DNA from: Diaporthe sp. PMI_573
Taxonomy: Eukaryota; Ascomycota; Sordariomycetes; Diaporthales; Diaporthaceae
Direction of reading: 5' to 3'
Length of the DNA: 64,000 nt
Assembly (NCBI GenBank): GCA_021399435.1
Contig: JAJTUP010000031.1
Location: 496,001-560,000 of the forward strand
Shown here: positions 10,586-20,099 of the stretch, one piece after another
Layout of the letters: each line of letters opens with the position of its first letter
Numbering within the stretch: position 1 is the stretch's first letter
Position numbers and translations under genes: made by a program
Notes under the pieces: model-generated
Told to the model about the DNA's origin: nothing
Seen by the model: the letters and a program-made list of their open reading frames with translations, nothing else
The model's database searches: none

Positions 10586-13500
10586 ATGGATCCTCTGTCT
10601 GCTTTTGGTGTTGCAGCCTCCACAGTCCAATTCATCATGTTTGCAACAACATTGATCCATAAAAGCATTGAGATATGCGACTCCGGATCGACAAGTGAGA
10701 CCAGAAGTCTCGAGGACACATATCAAACATTGAAGGGGTTCAGTCAAAGCCTCGGCTTATCTAGCAACACAAACAGCTTAGACCCTGAGTTACTGAAGCA
10801 AATTCAATCTTTGAAGAGCCTCTCAGATGCATGTCACGACGACTGCGACAAATTGTTGAGGGTCGTCTCTAAGCTGAAAGCCGCCCCAGGTGGAAAGCGC
10901 AGAATCATGAAGACTTTCAAAGCTGCATGGGCAACATTCATAAAAGACGACGAGATTACAAGCTTGGAACAGAGATTAGTCAGATCACAGGCAACCTTGA
11001 CATTGTGCATCTGTCAAATATCAAAGTATGTCACAGGTTCTGTTTCTGAGTCATCTCGCATTGAGTTTCAAATGAACATTCAGACTAAAATAACAAACAG
11101 TTACTATCTCAGTGTTCAAGGGAACGAGCTATCCGCATTGAAGAGAGAGGCTAATAAACTTCACCTTCATCAAAATGGGAAATTGGTCGAGATCCAGACA
11201 ACACTGGATGAATTCAGGCGCATTATGCAATCGAATCAATCAAAAGATGCCAACAATTTCTCTGACTCGGATATACAAGCCCTGGGAAATCAATTGTCGA
11301 CTTTTCACATCCTCAAGATCGACATTGCACGCGACCACAGCCTTGTAAAAAGCCTTCGCTTCAGACGTCAGCCTGAGCGACATAGCCTAATCACGGATGC
11401 TCATAGAGAAACATTTTCTTGGATCTTGGAGCCCTCAAGTACCGTTACCGAGGCCACCAAATTACGACGCTGGCTTGAGCACAAGGACGGAGGGATATTC
11501 TGGATTTCAGGAAAGCCAGGCTCAGGGAAATCTATACTCATGAAGTTCATCGCAGACAATGAGGAGACAAAGAAGATACTGTCTGTTTGGGCCAGCGGGA
11601 GGAAGCTCATTGTCCCAAGTCACTACTTCTGGTGGTCCGGCACCACGTTGCAGAAGTCACAAGAAGGTCTCCTTCGGACTCTGCTATGCTCCATCCTTGA
11701 GCAGTGTCCAGATTTGATACGGTTGATTCGGGATAAAGACTGGGCCAAGTACACTAACACAGCCAACTTCGAATTAGCAGAAGGCGACGACACAGGATCA
11801 TGGACCCTTGAAAACCTTCGCTCGGCGTTCCATGCAATCGCACATGATCCTGAGCTTCCAGTCAGATTCTGCTTCTTTATTGATGGGCTAGATGAGTACG
11901 CGGGTGACCACATCGAAATTTGTGACACCTTCATCCACCTAGTCAAGGCATGTTCCGCGATCAAGCTATGCTTGTCCAGTCGACCTTGGAACGTTTTCAA
12001 ACAGGCATTCGGGAATAAACCAGAAAGGATCTACATCCATGACCTCACGCGAGAGGACATAAGACTTTTTGCACAAAGTAAACTTTCCCAGAACATTCAA
12101 TGGCGGCCTATGTCACTAGAAAGTTCGACGGGACAAGAGCTGGTCGGCGCAATCACTGAACGAGCACACGGTGTCTTTCTGTGGGTCTTCCTTGTGACTC
12201 GTCTCCTCTGTGAAGGCTTGACGAATGGCGATAGCCTCTCGGATTTGAGACTGAGGCTGGAAACATTCCCTATTGATCTGGAGAGTTTCTTTAAAGACAT
12301 TTTGGACAGGGTTGACAGCTTCTATCATGCCAAGTTGTCTGCTGCGCTGCAGATTGCTCTGACCGCGGAGGAACCACTGGATCTTTCAGTCTATGCCTTT
12401 CTAGAGGAGGAAATTGAGAACAGGGAATACGTTATCGACAGGCCAATATGTCTTGTCCCCAAAGAATTCGTCAAAGAACGACACCGCATCATAGCTCAAC
12501 GTCTGAATGGGTGGTCCAAAGGCTTGCTTGAGGTCCGCAACCAGGAGGTGCACTTCCTCCATCGGACTGTGGTTGACTTTCTCAGGACACGCGACATGGA
12601 GAATTCCCTTGCAGAGAAATCGCCCTCTTGGTTCTGCGCCAGCCTCTCTTTATTGAAAGCCTACCTGGCTTGGATTAAGACAAGCGACTTTCCCGACCGG
12701 TTCCCTATGAGCGCTGTTAGGTTGCCTCATAAGAGTGTAATAACACTGGTTCTGCTTGTCCGAAAAGCTGTGAGGTGGGCTTTTAAGACTCAATCCACGC
12801 TACAGGTTTCGTCCCCAGTCCAATACCATGCTGGTCTGCTTCTGGATGATATGGATCGCTCTATTGAGACATTAATAGGGGCTCCAGCTAAGTTAGGTTT
12901 TCCGTGTAAAAGCACAGCCAAACAAATGCTTCGCATCTTCCGAAGGTCTGTGCTACATGGACACCTCACACTCTACCTGTCACGGAAGCTTCGAAGTTCG
13001 CCTGGTTATTTTCAAATTCTCGGCAAGCCAGGCCTCTCGGTGTTGATTGAGACGGGAGTCACCAAAGATTGGGTAGATACTCTGCGATGTCTATTGGCAG
13101 CCGGGCAAGACCCTAACCAGGAGTACAGAGATCCTGATGGGGCACATGGAACTTCGAGCCCTTGGACAAAATTTATGTCAAATGTCATCCTCCGGGGAGA
13201 GTCTCAAAAGGGTGCCACACGGGGCGACGATTTTACCAGTGCCATGTGCAATGGGGCCTTCTCACTGTTTCTCGAGCATGGCGCAGATCCAAATGCCTTG
13301 ATCTTCCGCTATTCAGATACAGCTTCTCCTATTTTCTCAACGGCATGGGTTGATATGCTGCTGATGTTTTTCGAACTCTGCTCGGTGCCAGGGGACCAAG
13401 AAGTCTACCTCGAGGAGCTCAAGGCCTTTCTTCGGCATGGGGCAAAGGTTGACACGCCGTTGTGGACGTCTATTATTACTTTGCAAAATGATACAAACGA

Positions 13501-13978
13501 TGACGAAATACCGGCCTACGGAGCTTTTTTCTCCATGCTCACAGAGCGCATCAACCCCGCAGATTGCGATTCCAGCTTTTTAGAACAGGTGGCCAAAATC
13601 TTGCTGATCAAGATGCAAGATTCAGGAATCGAGCTGCACGGGGCACTTCAAAGGTTGAGGATAACACTAGCCCCGGTGAGGTTTCAACGGTTGCATGATG
13701 ATCTTGAGGAACGTGGGCCCGCCATTTCTGCTCAAATCAAAAAAAAGGAAGAAGAGACGTGGTGGGAAATCCGCAGGAGGACAGAAGATGTCAAAGTAAT
13801 ATGTTCTTTGTTATTTGCGGCCCGTCGATTTCGATGTGAGGGTGTCCGCTGCATTGTTACACAACTGTCAAAGCTGGTGAAATGGTTGAGCGGAATCATT
13901 GCTCGACTTCGATTCGTGAGCAAATTCGTTGTCAATATGAGAGTTAGAGTTATATCCCAGGCTCACGTTTGCTTCTGA
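10586..13978 (+). CDS. NACHT-domain STAND (NLR-like) protein, 1130 aa, intronless
   Basis: Large signal-transducing NTPase of the fungal NLR-like class, whose members act in heterokaryon incompatibility and presumed innate recognition. The N-terminus MDPLSAFGVAASTVQFI is the hydrophobic helix typical of fungal STAND N-terminal domains, followed by ~230 helical residues. The NACHT module has a P-loop GKPGSGKS at residues 309-316, Walker B FFIDGLDEY at about 430-438, and the LCLSSRPW sensor strand. A winged-helix-like segment follows (HFLHRTVVDFL). The C-terminal third shows weak ankyrin-type repeats (LLAAGQDPNQ, FLEHGADPN, FLRHGAKVD). No stop or frameshift interrupts 3.4 kb, so the gene looks intact. 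The start at 10586 is the first ATG of the frame and gives the standard N-terminus. Partner effector gene and ligand are unknown. Confidence 0.86.
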   Translation: MDPLSAFGVAASTVQFIMFATTLIHKSIEICDSGSTSETRSLEDTYQTLKGFSQSLGLSSNTNSLDPELLKQIQSLKSLSDACHDDCDKLLRVVSKLKAAPGGKRRIMKTFKAAWATFIKDDEITSLEQRLVRSQATLTLCICQISKYVTGSVSESSRIEFQMNIQTKITNSYYLSVQGNELSALKREANKLHLHQNGKLVEIQTTLDEFRRIMQSNQSKDANNFSDSDIQALGNQLSTFHILKIDIARDHSLVKSLRFRRQPERHSLITDAHRETFSWILEPSSTVTEATKLRRWLEHKDGGIFWISGKPGSGKSILMKFIADNEETKKILSVWASGRKLIVPSHYFWWSGTTLQKSQEGLLRTLLCSILEQCPDLIRLIRDKDWAKYTNTANFELAEGDDTGSWTLENLRSAFHAIAHDPELPVRFCFFIDGLDEYAGDHIEICDTFIHLVKACSAIKLCLSSRPWNVFKQAFGNKPERIYIHDLTREDIRLFAQSKLSQNIQWRPMSLESSTGQELVGAITERAHGVFLWVFLVTRLLCEGLTNGDSLSDLRLRLETFPIDLESFFKDILDRVDSFYHAKLSAALQIALTAEEPLDLSVYAFLEEEIENREYVIDRPICLVPKEFVKERHRIIAQRLNGWSKGLLEVRNQEVHFLHRTVVDFLRTRDMENSLAEKSPSWFCASLSLLKAYLAWIKTSDFPDRFPMSAVRLPHKSVITLVLLVRKAVRWAFKTQSTLQVSSPVQYHAGLLLDDMDRSIETLIGAPAKLGFPCKSTAKQMLRIFRRSVLHGHLTLYLSRKLRSSPGYFQILGKPGLSVLIETGVTKDWVDTLRCLLAAGQDPNQEYRDPDGAHGTSSPWTKFMSNVILRGESQKGATRGDDFTSAMCNGAFSLFLEHGADPNALIFRYSDTASPIFSTAWVDMLLMFFELCSVPGDQEVYLEELKAFLRHGAKVDTPLWTSIITLQNDTNDDEIPAYGAFFSMLTERINPADCDSSFLEQVAKILLIKMQDSGIELHGALQRLRITLAPVRFQRLHDDLEERGPAISAQIKKKEEETWWEIRRRTEDVKVICSLLFAARRFRCEGVRCIVTQLSKLVKWLSGIIARLRFVSKFVVNMRVRVISQAHVCF

Positions 13979-14112
13979 ACGTTGTAGAAGTCTCCTATAG
14001 ATTGGCCTCATTGGGTTTTCTTTTTGCGCTGTTACGCGTCTACGCGTCTACGCTTTTAATAGAGTTGCCCATGTGTCGCCACGCCAGAAGATGCGATTTT
14101 AGCACCGAAGTT

Positions 14113-15501
14113 CTAAATGCGAGGCCACAATACCTGAGGATAATCCTCGAAGTCTTTCACAGTGCCATACACCTTACTGAGATCATCGTCCAGCATCTCA
14201 GGCGCGTCCAGGAACTCGCCCTTTTTCTTCGCAAACTGGTGCCTCTTTAACGCAATACTCCACGCAAAGCTCGAGTGCGCTACCCCAGCGAAGTCGGACG
14301 CCTTCAGCAGGACGAGATAGTCGACAAGCGCCTGCTGGTCGAAGGTCAGGGCATGAAGCACATCCAGGTCCGCTCCAGCGAGGAGGTCCATCTTGCTCAC
14401 GACAGGATAATTGTGCGGCGGGACCACGTTCGCGGCATCGGCAGCAAAGCGAGCCGTTTCAGCGAGGTCCCCCGACGCGACGTATATGGCAACCGGGCTT
14501 GAGCGGGGTGCCTGTTCCAGGTAGACTTTTACCTGGTTCCTATAGTGCGAGTAGAACCAGTAGTCACCCGCGCTTTCCCAAGCCTTCTTGGAGTCCGCCT
14601 CGGTCCGCAGGTGGACACCGAAGAAGGCGTTCGGGAGGATGTCGTCTTGTAGGTCGACGTCGAGCGAGAACCGCTCCACCAGGGAGGTGAGTACTTTGTT
14701 GGCTAGGGCGCGGGTATCGTTGCGGAATTGGAGCACAGATGCAAACGTGAGAGCGAAGGCCTCGCCGTCTGAGTAGATAGGGTAGGTCATATATGAACGC
14801 TGTAGGTTCACGACCACGAGGTTCGGTGTGTCCTCCGATGCGGTTCTGATCTGTTCGTTCAACCAAGCCCGAAATTGTCCCGGCCAAGCATTGGGTTCTG
14901 GAATGCCAGTCCGTGGCACGCCACCTTCAACTAAAGACTCCGGCTTGAGACTTAGGGTCAAAATCTCTCTTTCGTCCAAACCATCCCTGACATCCTCAGC
15001 CGTGTTATGGATCCTCAACTGCGGACAATACACGTCCATAGACTCCAAGAAATGAGGTTGATCAAACATATACGTGAATTCTGCTGTCTGGCCAGTCTCG
15101 ATCGTTCCGATATCCGTAGGTGACCGGAGCACGATCCGAGGGAGGACCAGGCTGGCTCCGACTTGAATAGCAAATCTAACGCAATGCAGAATCGAGTTTC
15201 GTATGTTTCCAACTCCACCGTACGACTCGTTGCATGTGAAAACAAGGCTTTTGTTCCAGGCTGTCCGGTTGCAAACTGCATTTACGGTCTCTCGTCCCAG
15301 GTTCTGGTCTGAGAAGACGTTTGGCCAGGACTTGGGGCCCGGGGGCTCGCCCGAAGGTGCCGTAAGTGTCCGTATCCGCGCCGCACCATCGAGTGGGATC
15401 AAGTTTGGATATTCGTAGAAGATAGCCGACCAGAACCAGACCAGAGTGACAGCAATGAGCCACGCTTTAGGGCCTTTGATACCAGCCTGCGGCAGACGCA
15501 T
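14113..15501 (-). CDS. Type II membrane protein, O-fucosyltransferase-like, 462 aa
   Basis: Predicted Golgi or ER lumenal glycosyltransferase-like protein of the fungal GDP-fucose protein O-fucosyltransferase-related group. A single membrane segment lies at about residues 13-29 (AWLIAVTLVWFWSAIFY), giving type II topology; the lumenal part begins with TCNESYGGVGNIRNSILHC, where the GGxGNxR motif resembles the nucleotide-binding N-terminal motif of the fold, and LPRIVLR follows. The C-terminal half carries NAFFGVHLRTEAD (the conserved HLRxE/D strand) and LLKASDFAGVAHSSFAW, equivalent to the SxFAW donor-site loop. Single exon. It is convergent with the NACHT gene, whose stop lies 134 bases from this one. 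Acceptor protein and even activity are inferred from fold resemblance only. A short copy of its HLRTEA segment lies 1.6 kb away at 16236-16268. Confidence 0.75.
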   Translation of the reverse strand: MRLPQAGIKGPKAWLIAVTLVWFWSAIFYEYPNLIPLDGAARIRTLTAPSGEPPGPKSWPNVFSDQNLGRETVNAVCNRTAWNKSLVFTCNESYGGVGNIRNSILHCVRFAIQVGASLVLPRIVLRSPTDIGTIETGQTAEFTYMFDQPHFLESMDVYCPQLRIHNTAEDVRDGLDEREILTLSLKPESLVEGGVPRTGIPEPNAWPGQFRAWLNEQIRTASEDTPNLVVVNLQRSYMTYPIYSDGEAFALTFASVLQFRNDTRALANKVLTSLVERFSLDVDLQDDILPNAFFGVHLRTEADSKKAWESAGDYWFYSHYRNQVKVYLEQAPRSSPVAIYVASGDLAETARFAADAANVVPPHNYPVVSKMDLLAGADLDVLHALTFDQQALVDYLVLLKASDFAGVAHSSFAWSIALKRHQFAKKKGEFLDAPEMLDDDLSKVYGTVKDFEDYPQVLWPRI

Positions 15502-16475
15502 GGCTTCGTGAGGAGGGTGGCAGATACCAGCGACGGTGGCCGGTGGGGGTTACCAAAAGATCAACATATGAGATGGTCTATGATACTGCTTCCCAATAAG
15601 GGTTGTGCATCCCGTCTCAGGATGATGAAGGAAAGAAGTTTGAAAATGAAAGCGTGAGGCTCCTAGAAGTTAAGCGCGGGTAGAAGGCAAAGTTCTTAGT
15701 GGAAAGCTTAGATGAAACAACGATGGGACCATCGAGCGGACGCTATGATTTTGACTTCGTGGCCAAATGAATCTACAGTAATCGGCAGACTCACCTCAGA
15801 TCAATGGAGTCGAAATGAGTCAGTCAAATTAGCCAATTATTTTACTTTGCTGCAAAAGTCTCTCAGTACTCGTTCCCCTCAATGTCAACTGGGTAGCCTT
15901 ATGCAAAACACGTGCGCAGCAGACTAAATGTTCCTATGCACGCATCGATCAGTAGAGCTGGAAAAGTCGACCGGATGGTACTTTCATTTTGAGCTGGCTA
16001 CTGCACCTAAAGCTATACCCCTCCAGCTTCCTTCCGTCCGCATACTGACTCGAGGGAGCCTTCACTGTTGTTATTCCTGCCAATGTAACCTCGCTGTGCT
16101 CCCGGCCGGGAGAGATCCGGAACATTAGTGACAACGCATGGAATCTCTCCGTATAATTCTATCTCACTGTCTTTCAGGTAGGCTGCCGACTCACGTTGTT
16201 GTTATGCGCAAACCCCTATTTCATATTGAAATTCGGCCTCGGTGCGCAGGTAGAAGCCGAAGAAGGCCTTGAGCGTGATACTGTGCATTCCAGTCACCAC
16301 CCTATTAACCACAGCCGCGCCATTCGATATTTAGGCGTCTTGGCGGTCATGACTCGAATACCGGGCAACACTGTGCAGCTTTATGTAATAAGTTGGGTTG
16401 GAAAGATATCCTGACATAATTCTGAAGCATCATCGGCTTCCCGACGACAGCCTCCTATCTCTAAATTCAAAGGAC
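15502..16475. other. Intergenic stretch with a gene relic
   Basis: Promoter of the O-fucosyltransferase-like gene at the left; otherwise no intact gene. A short coding relic (separate entry) lies near 16.2 kb. Confidence 0.5.
16207..16300 (-). pseudogene. Relic fragment resembling the O-fucosyltransferase-like gene
   Basis: On the minus strand the stretch reads KAFFGFYLRTEAEF, close to NAFFGVHLRTEADS of the gene at 14113-15501. At the DNA level 16236-16268 matches 14597-14629 at 28 of 33 positions, in the same orientation. The frame runs into a stop shortly after (TAA at 16205-16207 on the minus strand) and no further homologous blocks were found, so this is a decayed remnant of a second copy. 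It sits about 200 bases left of the transposon-like element. Confidence 0.42.
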
Positions 16476-16477
16476 TA

Positions 16478-16606
16478 ACGTAGGTGGCCCGGATTCCGAC
16501 CACCCCCGGATTTCGACCACCCACTTTTTGGTGCAGGCACACCAAAAAACGCTCACTTTTCAACCTTCTCTATTAAATCCAAATTAAATACAGTAACCCT
16601 AACCCT
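16478..16606 (+). repeat. Left terminal inverted repeat
   Basis: Contains two tandem 17-base units (16488-16504 and 16505-16521, CCCGGATTYCGACCACC), then a small inverted repeat TTTTTGGTG (16525-16533) / CACCAAAAA (16540-16548), and ends with AACCCTAACCCT (16595-16606). Confidence 0.88.
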
Positions 16607-17240
16607 GATGTCATATATACTAATTTGATTATATTTTAATATAAAAATACTTAAAAAATCTAAGTACTATGTTAATATTATAAAAAGAATTATTAAAGTT
16701 AAAATTAGATAAATGTTAAGGATTACTAGTAAAATACTAGTATTTAATAACATTACTTATATTAGCTTTTATTTAATAATTATAAATATTATTAACTTAA
16801 AAAAATATTTTCTATATATAATAAATATATACAATTTATAATAAAGTCTCTTTTTTATTATTATAATTTTTTATAGGTAGCAAATAATTCTTTTATAGTT
16901 TCTTAAACTTTCTCTATATAAACTTTCTTTAGAGAAAACTTAAAACTTAATTTCTATAAATAGAAAAATAGCTTATATAATATAGTCTTTAAAATAATAA
17001 AGCTATATAATATTATTATTAATATTTTAAGAAAAAAAATTCTAATTAATTTATTTATTAAGATATATAAGAAATTAGCTATAGAAAATAAATGTCAGTG
17101 TTATAGAGGAAAATACTAGTAATCTTTAACATTATTAATTACTGTAAGTTTAAGTTTAATTCTATAACTATTACAAGCCAAAATATATTTTATTATTATT
17201 TTTGTATTAAAATATATTCAATAAGCTATATTTTGGTACT

Positions 17241-17368
17241 AGGGTTAGGGTTGGGAGATTTAATCTGGATTTAATAGAGGAGGTTGAAAAGTGAGTGTTT
17301 TATAGTGTGTCTGCACCAAAAAGTGGTGGTCGGAATCGGGGGGTGGTCGGAATCCGGGCCACCTACGT
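17241..17368 (-). repeat. Right terminal inverted repeat
   Basis: Reverse complement of the left repeat with about a dozen mismatches. It keeps both 17-base units and the terminal ACGTAGGTGGCCC, and its inner end is AGGGTTAGGGTT (17241-17252). The small inner hairpin of the left copy is partly lost here (CACACTATAAAAC instead of CACACCAAAAAAC). Confidence 0.88.
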
Positions 17369-17370
17369 TA

Positions 17371-17945
17371 GTGCTTTTGTTTACCTACTGTCTGTCACGC
17401 GACCTAGTCCCTTGAAGGAGATATGCGCCAGCGATTTCCCTTATTCTTTTTAAAATACAGTAATTTCCGTGGTATACATGGTACATGTATGGATTGAGGT
17501 GCTAATTTCCACCAGAAGTCACTCTTCACAACTATTGGCAGACGAGATACATTGCAGCGCTGTATGAGATATAGCTATATCGAGTATCTTTACGCGTATT
17601 TCACGTATTCGTCGTATTGCGTGGTCAAGGCGTCTTTCTCAAGGGTCCCCCACGGGATCGGTAGCCTGCATCTTCCCGTATGCAAGGGCGCCAACTGCCC
17701 AGGTGCGCAGTTGCCATCGATAGGGGTGCGGGCCTACAGCCAAAGATGCCGTTCAGCATGACACCAATACCAATCACCGCCATGGGTCATTGCCGAGCTA
17801 CACATAGGGGAGAGGGTATAAGATAGCGGAGCGGTGCCCTCGTGAAACAAAACAGAATCATCCTCGATCACCGACTCGACGAGGCACTCCCGCTCAAGTC
17901 GCTACTTGCCCTCGCTCGTTTTCACTTCCAGTACCAATTGTAACC
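17371..17945. other. Intergenic stretch and promoter of the broken oxidoreductase
   Basis: No gene. A TATA-like GTATAAGA lies at about 17816-17823, some 125 bases before the ATG of the next gene. Confidence 0.4.
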
Positions 17946-19523
17946 ATGTCCTCTCTCAAGAGCACTCTGCTTAGGGCAGGCAGCCTCCTAGCCGTTCAAC
18001 GCGCAGCCGCCAAGTGTGACCCGCGGTCAACGGTGAACACGGACGTGATCATTATTGGTGAAGGTGCCAGCGGAGTTCATGCAGCGGTGCAGCTTACAGA
18101 TGCCGGCCAAGACGTTATAGTCATTGAGAAACAGGCCGATTTAGTACGTAGGCTCAGTGTTCTTGGAGCTTGGAAGAGGTCGCGTGAAATAGGGTTGATA
18201 TACTGATGTCTCGCTCCCAGGGTGGCTCTGTCGACAGCTACGATGATCCTGCTACTGGTGTCAAGAGCGAGCTGGGCGTAGCGGCTTGGACTGATTACGG
18301 CAACACCACTGGGTTTTTCGAACGTCTCAACGTACCTTGTAAGTGGTGCCAAGACACTCTGCTCGCCCCTAGGAGATGATATTAGCTGTATTACTAACGG
18401 GCTACCAGATGCGCCTGCTGCCTTTTCCCAAACACCATAGAATTATTATGACTTCAGTACGGGCCAACCTCTAACGAACTACACTTCACCTGCCCAAGAG
18501 GACCTGTCGGCTGCATGGTTGCGTCATATCAATGCTGTCAAGCCCTACGAAGACTTGCATATTCCGGGTTACTTTAACTTCCCGAACAGGAGCGACATTC
18601 CTGAGGAACTGCCTCTGCCATTCGAAGAATTCGTCGATAAGTACGATCTGGCCGCAACTCTTGCAAGCATCTTCTATATCTCTCCCGGACTTGGCACAGT
18701 GGTGAACCAATTGACCTTGACGGTAATGCAAGCCTTCCCAGCAGCTCTCGCAGAGGGCTATGTCGGCCAGCGAGCAGGATATACCCCGGCGTCAGGGCGT
18801 AACCAGGATATTTACGATGCCGTCGCGGATATCCTAGGGGACAAGGTCTTCTACAGCACTGAAGCAGTGTCAACGGTCCGCTCAGACGACAGCGTTACCG
18901 TGACAGTGAAGAGCACAGTCACGGGATAGGAGACCGTTGTTGCAGCCAGCAAGCTCCTTCTTGTGATCCCGCCTCATCCTTCACACTTCACTACCTTTGA
19001 CATGGACGCCAAAGAAATTGAGGTCCTGAGAAAATTCTCCTATTCCTGCCTGTGGGCCGCGGCCGTCCAGAGTGACTCACTTGCTTCGGACTTCTACGCT
19101 TTCAACCTGCCATCGTCTGCCAACGACAGCAGCTATTTGGACTACCCCGCCCTGAACTTCACTTCTACTTATATCCAATTTGGCAACGCCTCTAAGCTGG
19201 TTGCCACGGTCACGGCCGGAGATGACAACCTGGACGCCGTGGAAACTCTGAACCTCTTCAATCAGGAGGTTGCGGCTCTCTCTGGGACCGGCGTTGTGCC
19301 GGCTTCTGATAAGGATGTGGAGGTCGTCCACTACTCGGACCATGGATTGATCCACGGTCGGGCAACGGCCGAGGATATCAACAACGGGTTCTTTCAGGAT
19401 CTCAATGCCCTCCAAGGTTACAGGCCGACTTGGTACACCGGCAACACTTTCGCCGCCCCTGTGCAGACAGTTGTTTGGGCCTTTAACGATCAAGAAATCA
19501 TCCCAAGGATACTTGCTGCCTAA
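17946..19523 (+). pseudogene. FAD-dependent oxidoreductase (beta-cyclopiazonate dehydrogenase-like) with two nonsense codons
   Basis: Remnant of a secreted flavin amine-oxidase-fold enzyme. Exons 17946-18143, 18221-18338 and 18409-19523 join in frame (477 codons). A signal-like N-terminus precedes NTDVIIIGEGASGVHAAVQL, the FAD Rossmann motif, then VIVIEKQADLGGSVDSYDDP. Two in-frame TAG stops break exon 3: 18438-18440 (after SQTP) and 18927-18929 (after TVTG). Both fit a CAG-to-TAG change, and the second G of the usual GGGASG motif is E, a GGA-to-GAA-type change; such C-to-T and G-to-A changes fit repeat-induced point mutation or simple decay. No splice alternative I tried removes either stop. 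Splice sites, signal peptide and the rest of the frame are otherwise well kept, so loss looks recent. Known relatives act on secondary metabolites, but no cluster surrounds this copy. Confidence 0.84.
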
Positions 19524-20099
19524 GGTGGAAGCGAGGAGTTGTTACTAGGGCTACATCTTGACCGTAGCTACAAGTATCCTGAGACTCTATAACGAGTGTC
19601 TCTCGGCAACAATCGATACTTTTCATCATATGCTCTCCACTATACTCAGTGAGTGACGCAGTGATACGACTCTCACCAAGTTTAGAACTTGAAAATAAGT
19701 GTTTCAGCTCTGCCGGGCAGGGTCAAGCCTTTGGCTACTGCGTTCCACCTCATGCAGGATAGCCCAACCGATTGGCTCAGAAACAAGCGAACACGCGGCC
19801 ACTAGTTACCTGGGACGTCATTTTCAACGTTGCTGCAAATGCCGGTTCCGGCCACGGTCTCAAATGTACTATCTTCATTGGTTCGATGCCTGCAAGGGCA
19901 AGAGTAATGCATAAAAGCGACTCCAACTCTCTTAGCAGCATTGTCTTTCATAGTCTATTATTACGCTTTCACTTTCAAATTGGTCATCCACTTCTATTTT
20001 GTCAAAACTTCGATCAGTCTAGATACTCCTAAGCCCGCGATTTTGCCAATTTGCCCATCATTAGCCAGAAATACAGTATACTCTTACACGCAACTCATA
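19524..20099. other. Intergenic stretch
   Basis: No supported gene; 3' flank of the broken oxidoreductase and presumed promoter of the DUF2278 gene. The DUF2278 frame is open upstream to about 19941 but that extension is hydrophobic and lacks resemblance to the family. Confidence 0.4.

Larger units (their letters stand above)
16478..17368. mobile_element. MITE-like non-autonomous DNA transposon with long inverted repeats, 891 bp
   Basis: Two inverted copies of about 128 bases bound the element. Each starts ACGTAGGTGGCCCGGATTCC and the two are roughly 88 percent alike by eye. A TA dinucleotide flanks each end (16476-16477 and 17369-17370), as expected for the TA target duplication of Tc1/mariner/pogo (Fot1-like) elements. 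The 634-base core (16607-17240) is extremely AT-rich and has no coding capacity, so the element needs a transposase from elsewhere. The inner ends of both repeats finish in telomere-like AACCCTAACCCT. Its base composition differs sharply from both flanks. The family is not one I can name. Confidence 0.85.

Noticed and set aside
18409..18440. Alternative acceptor ending exactly at the first TAG of the broken oxidoreductase (CCATAG)
   Set aside because: Using it would produce TAA immediately at the junction, so it does not rescue the frame.
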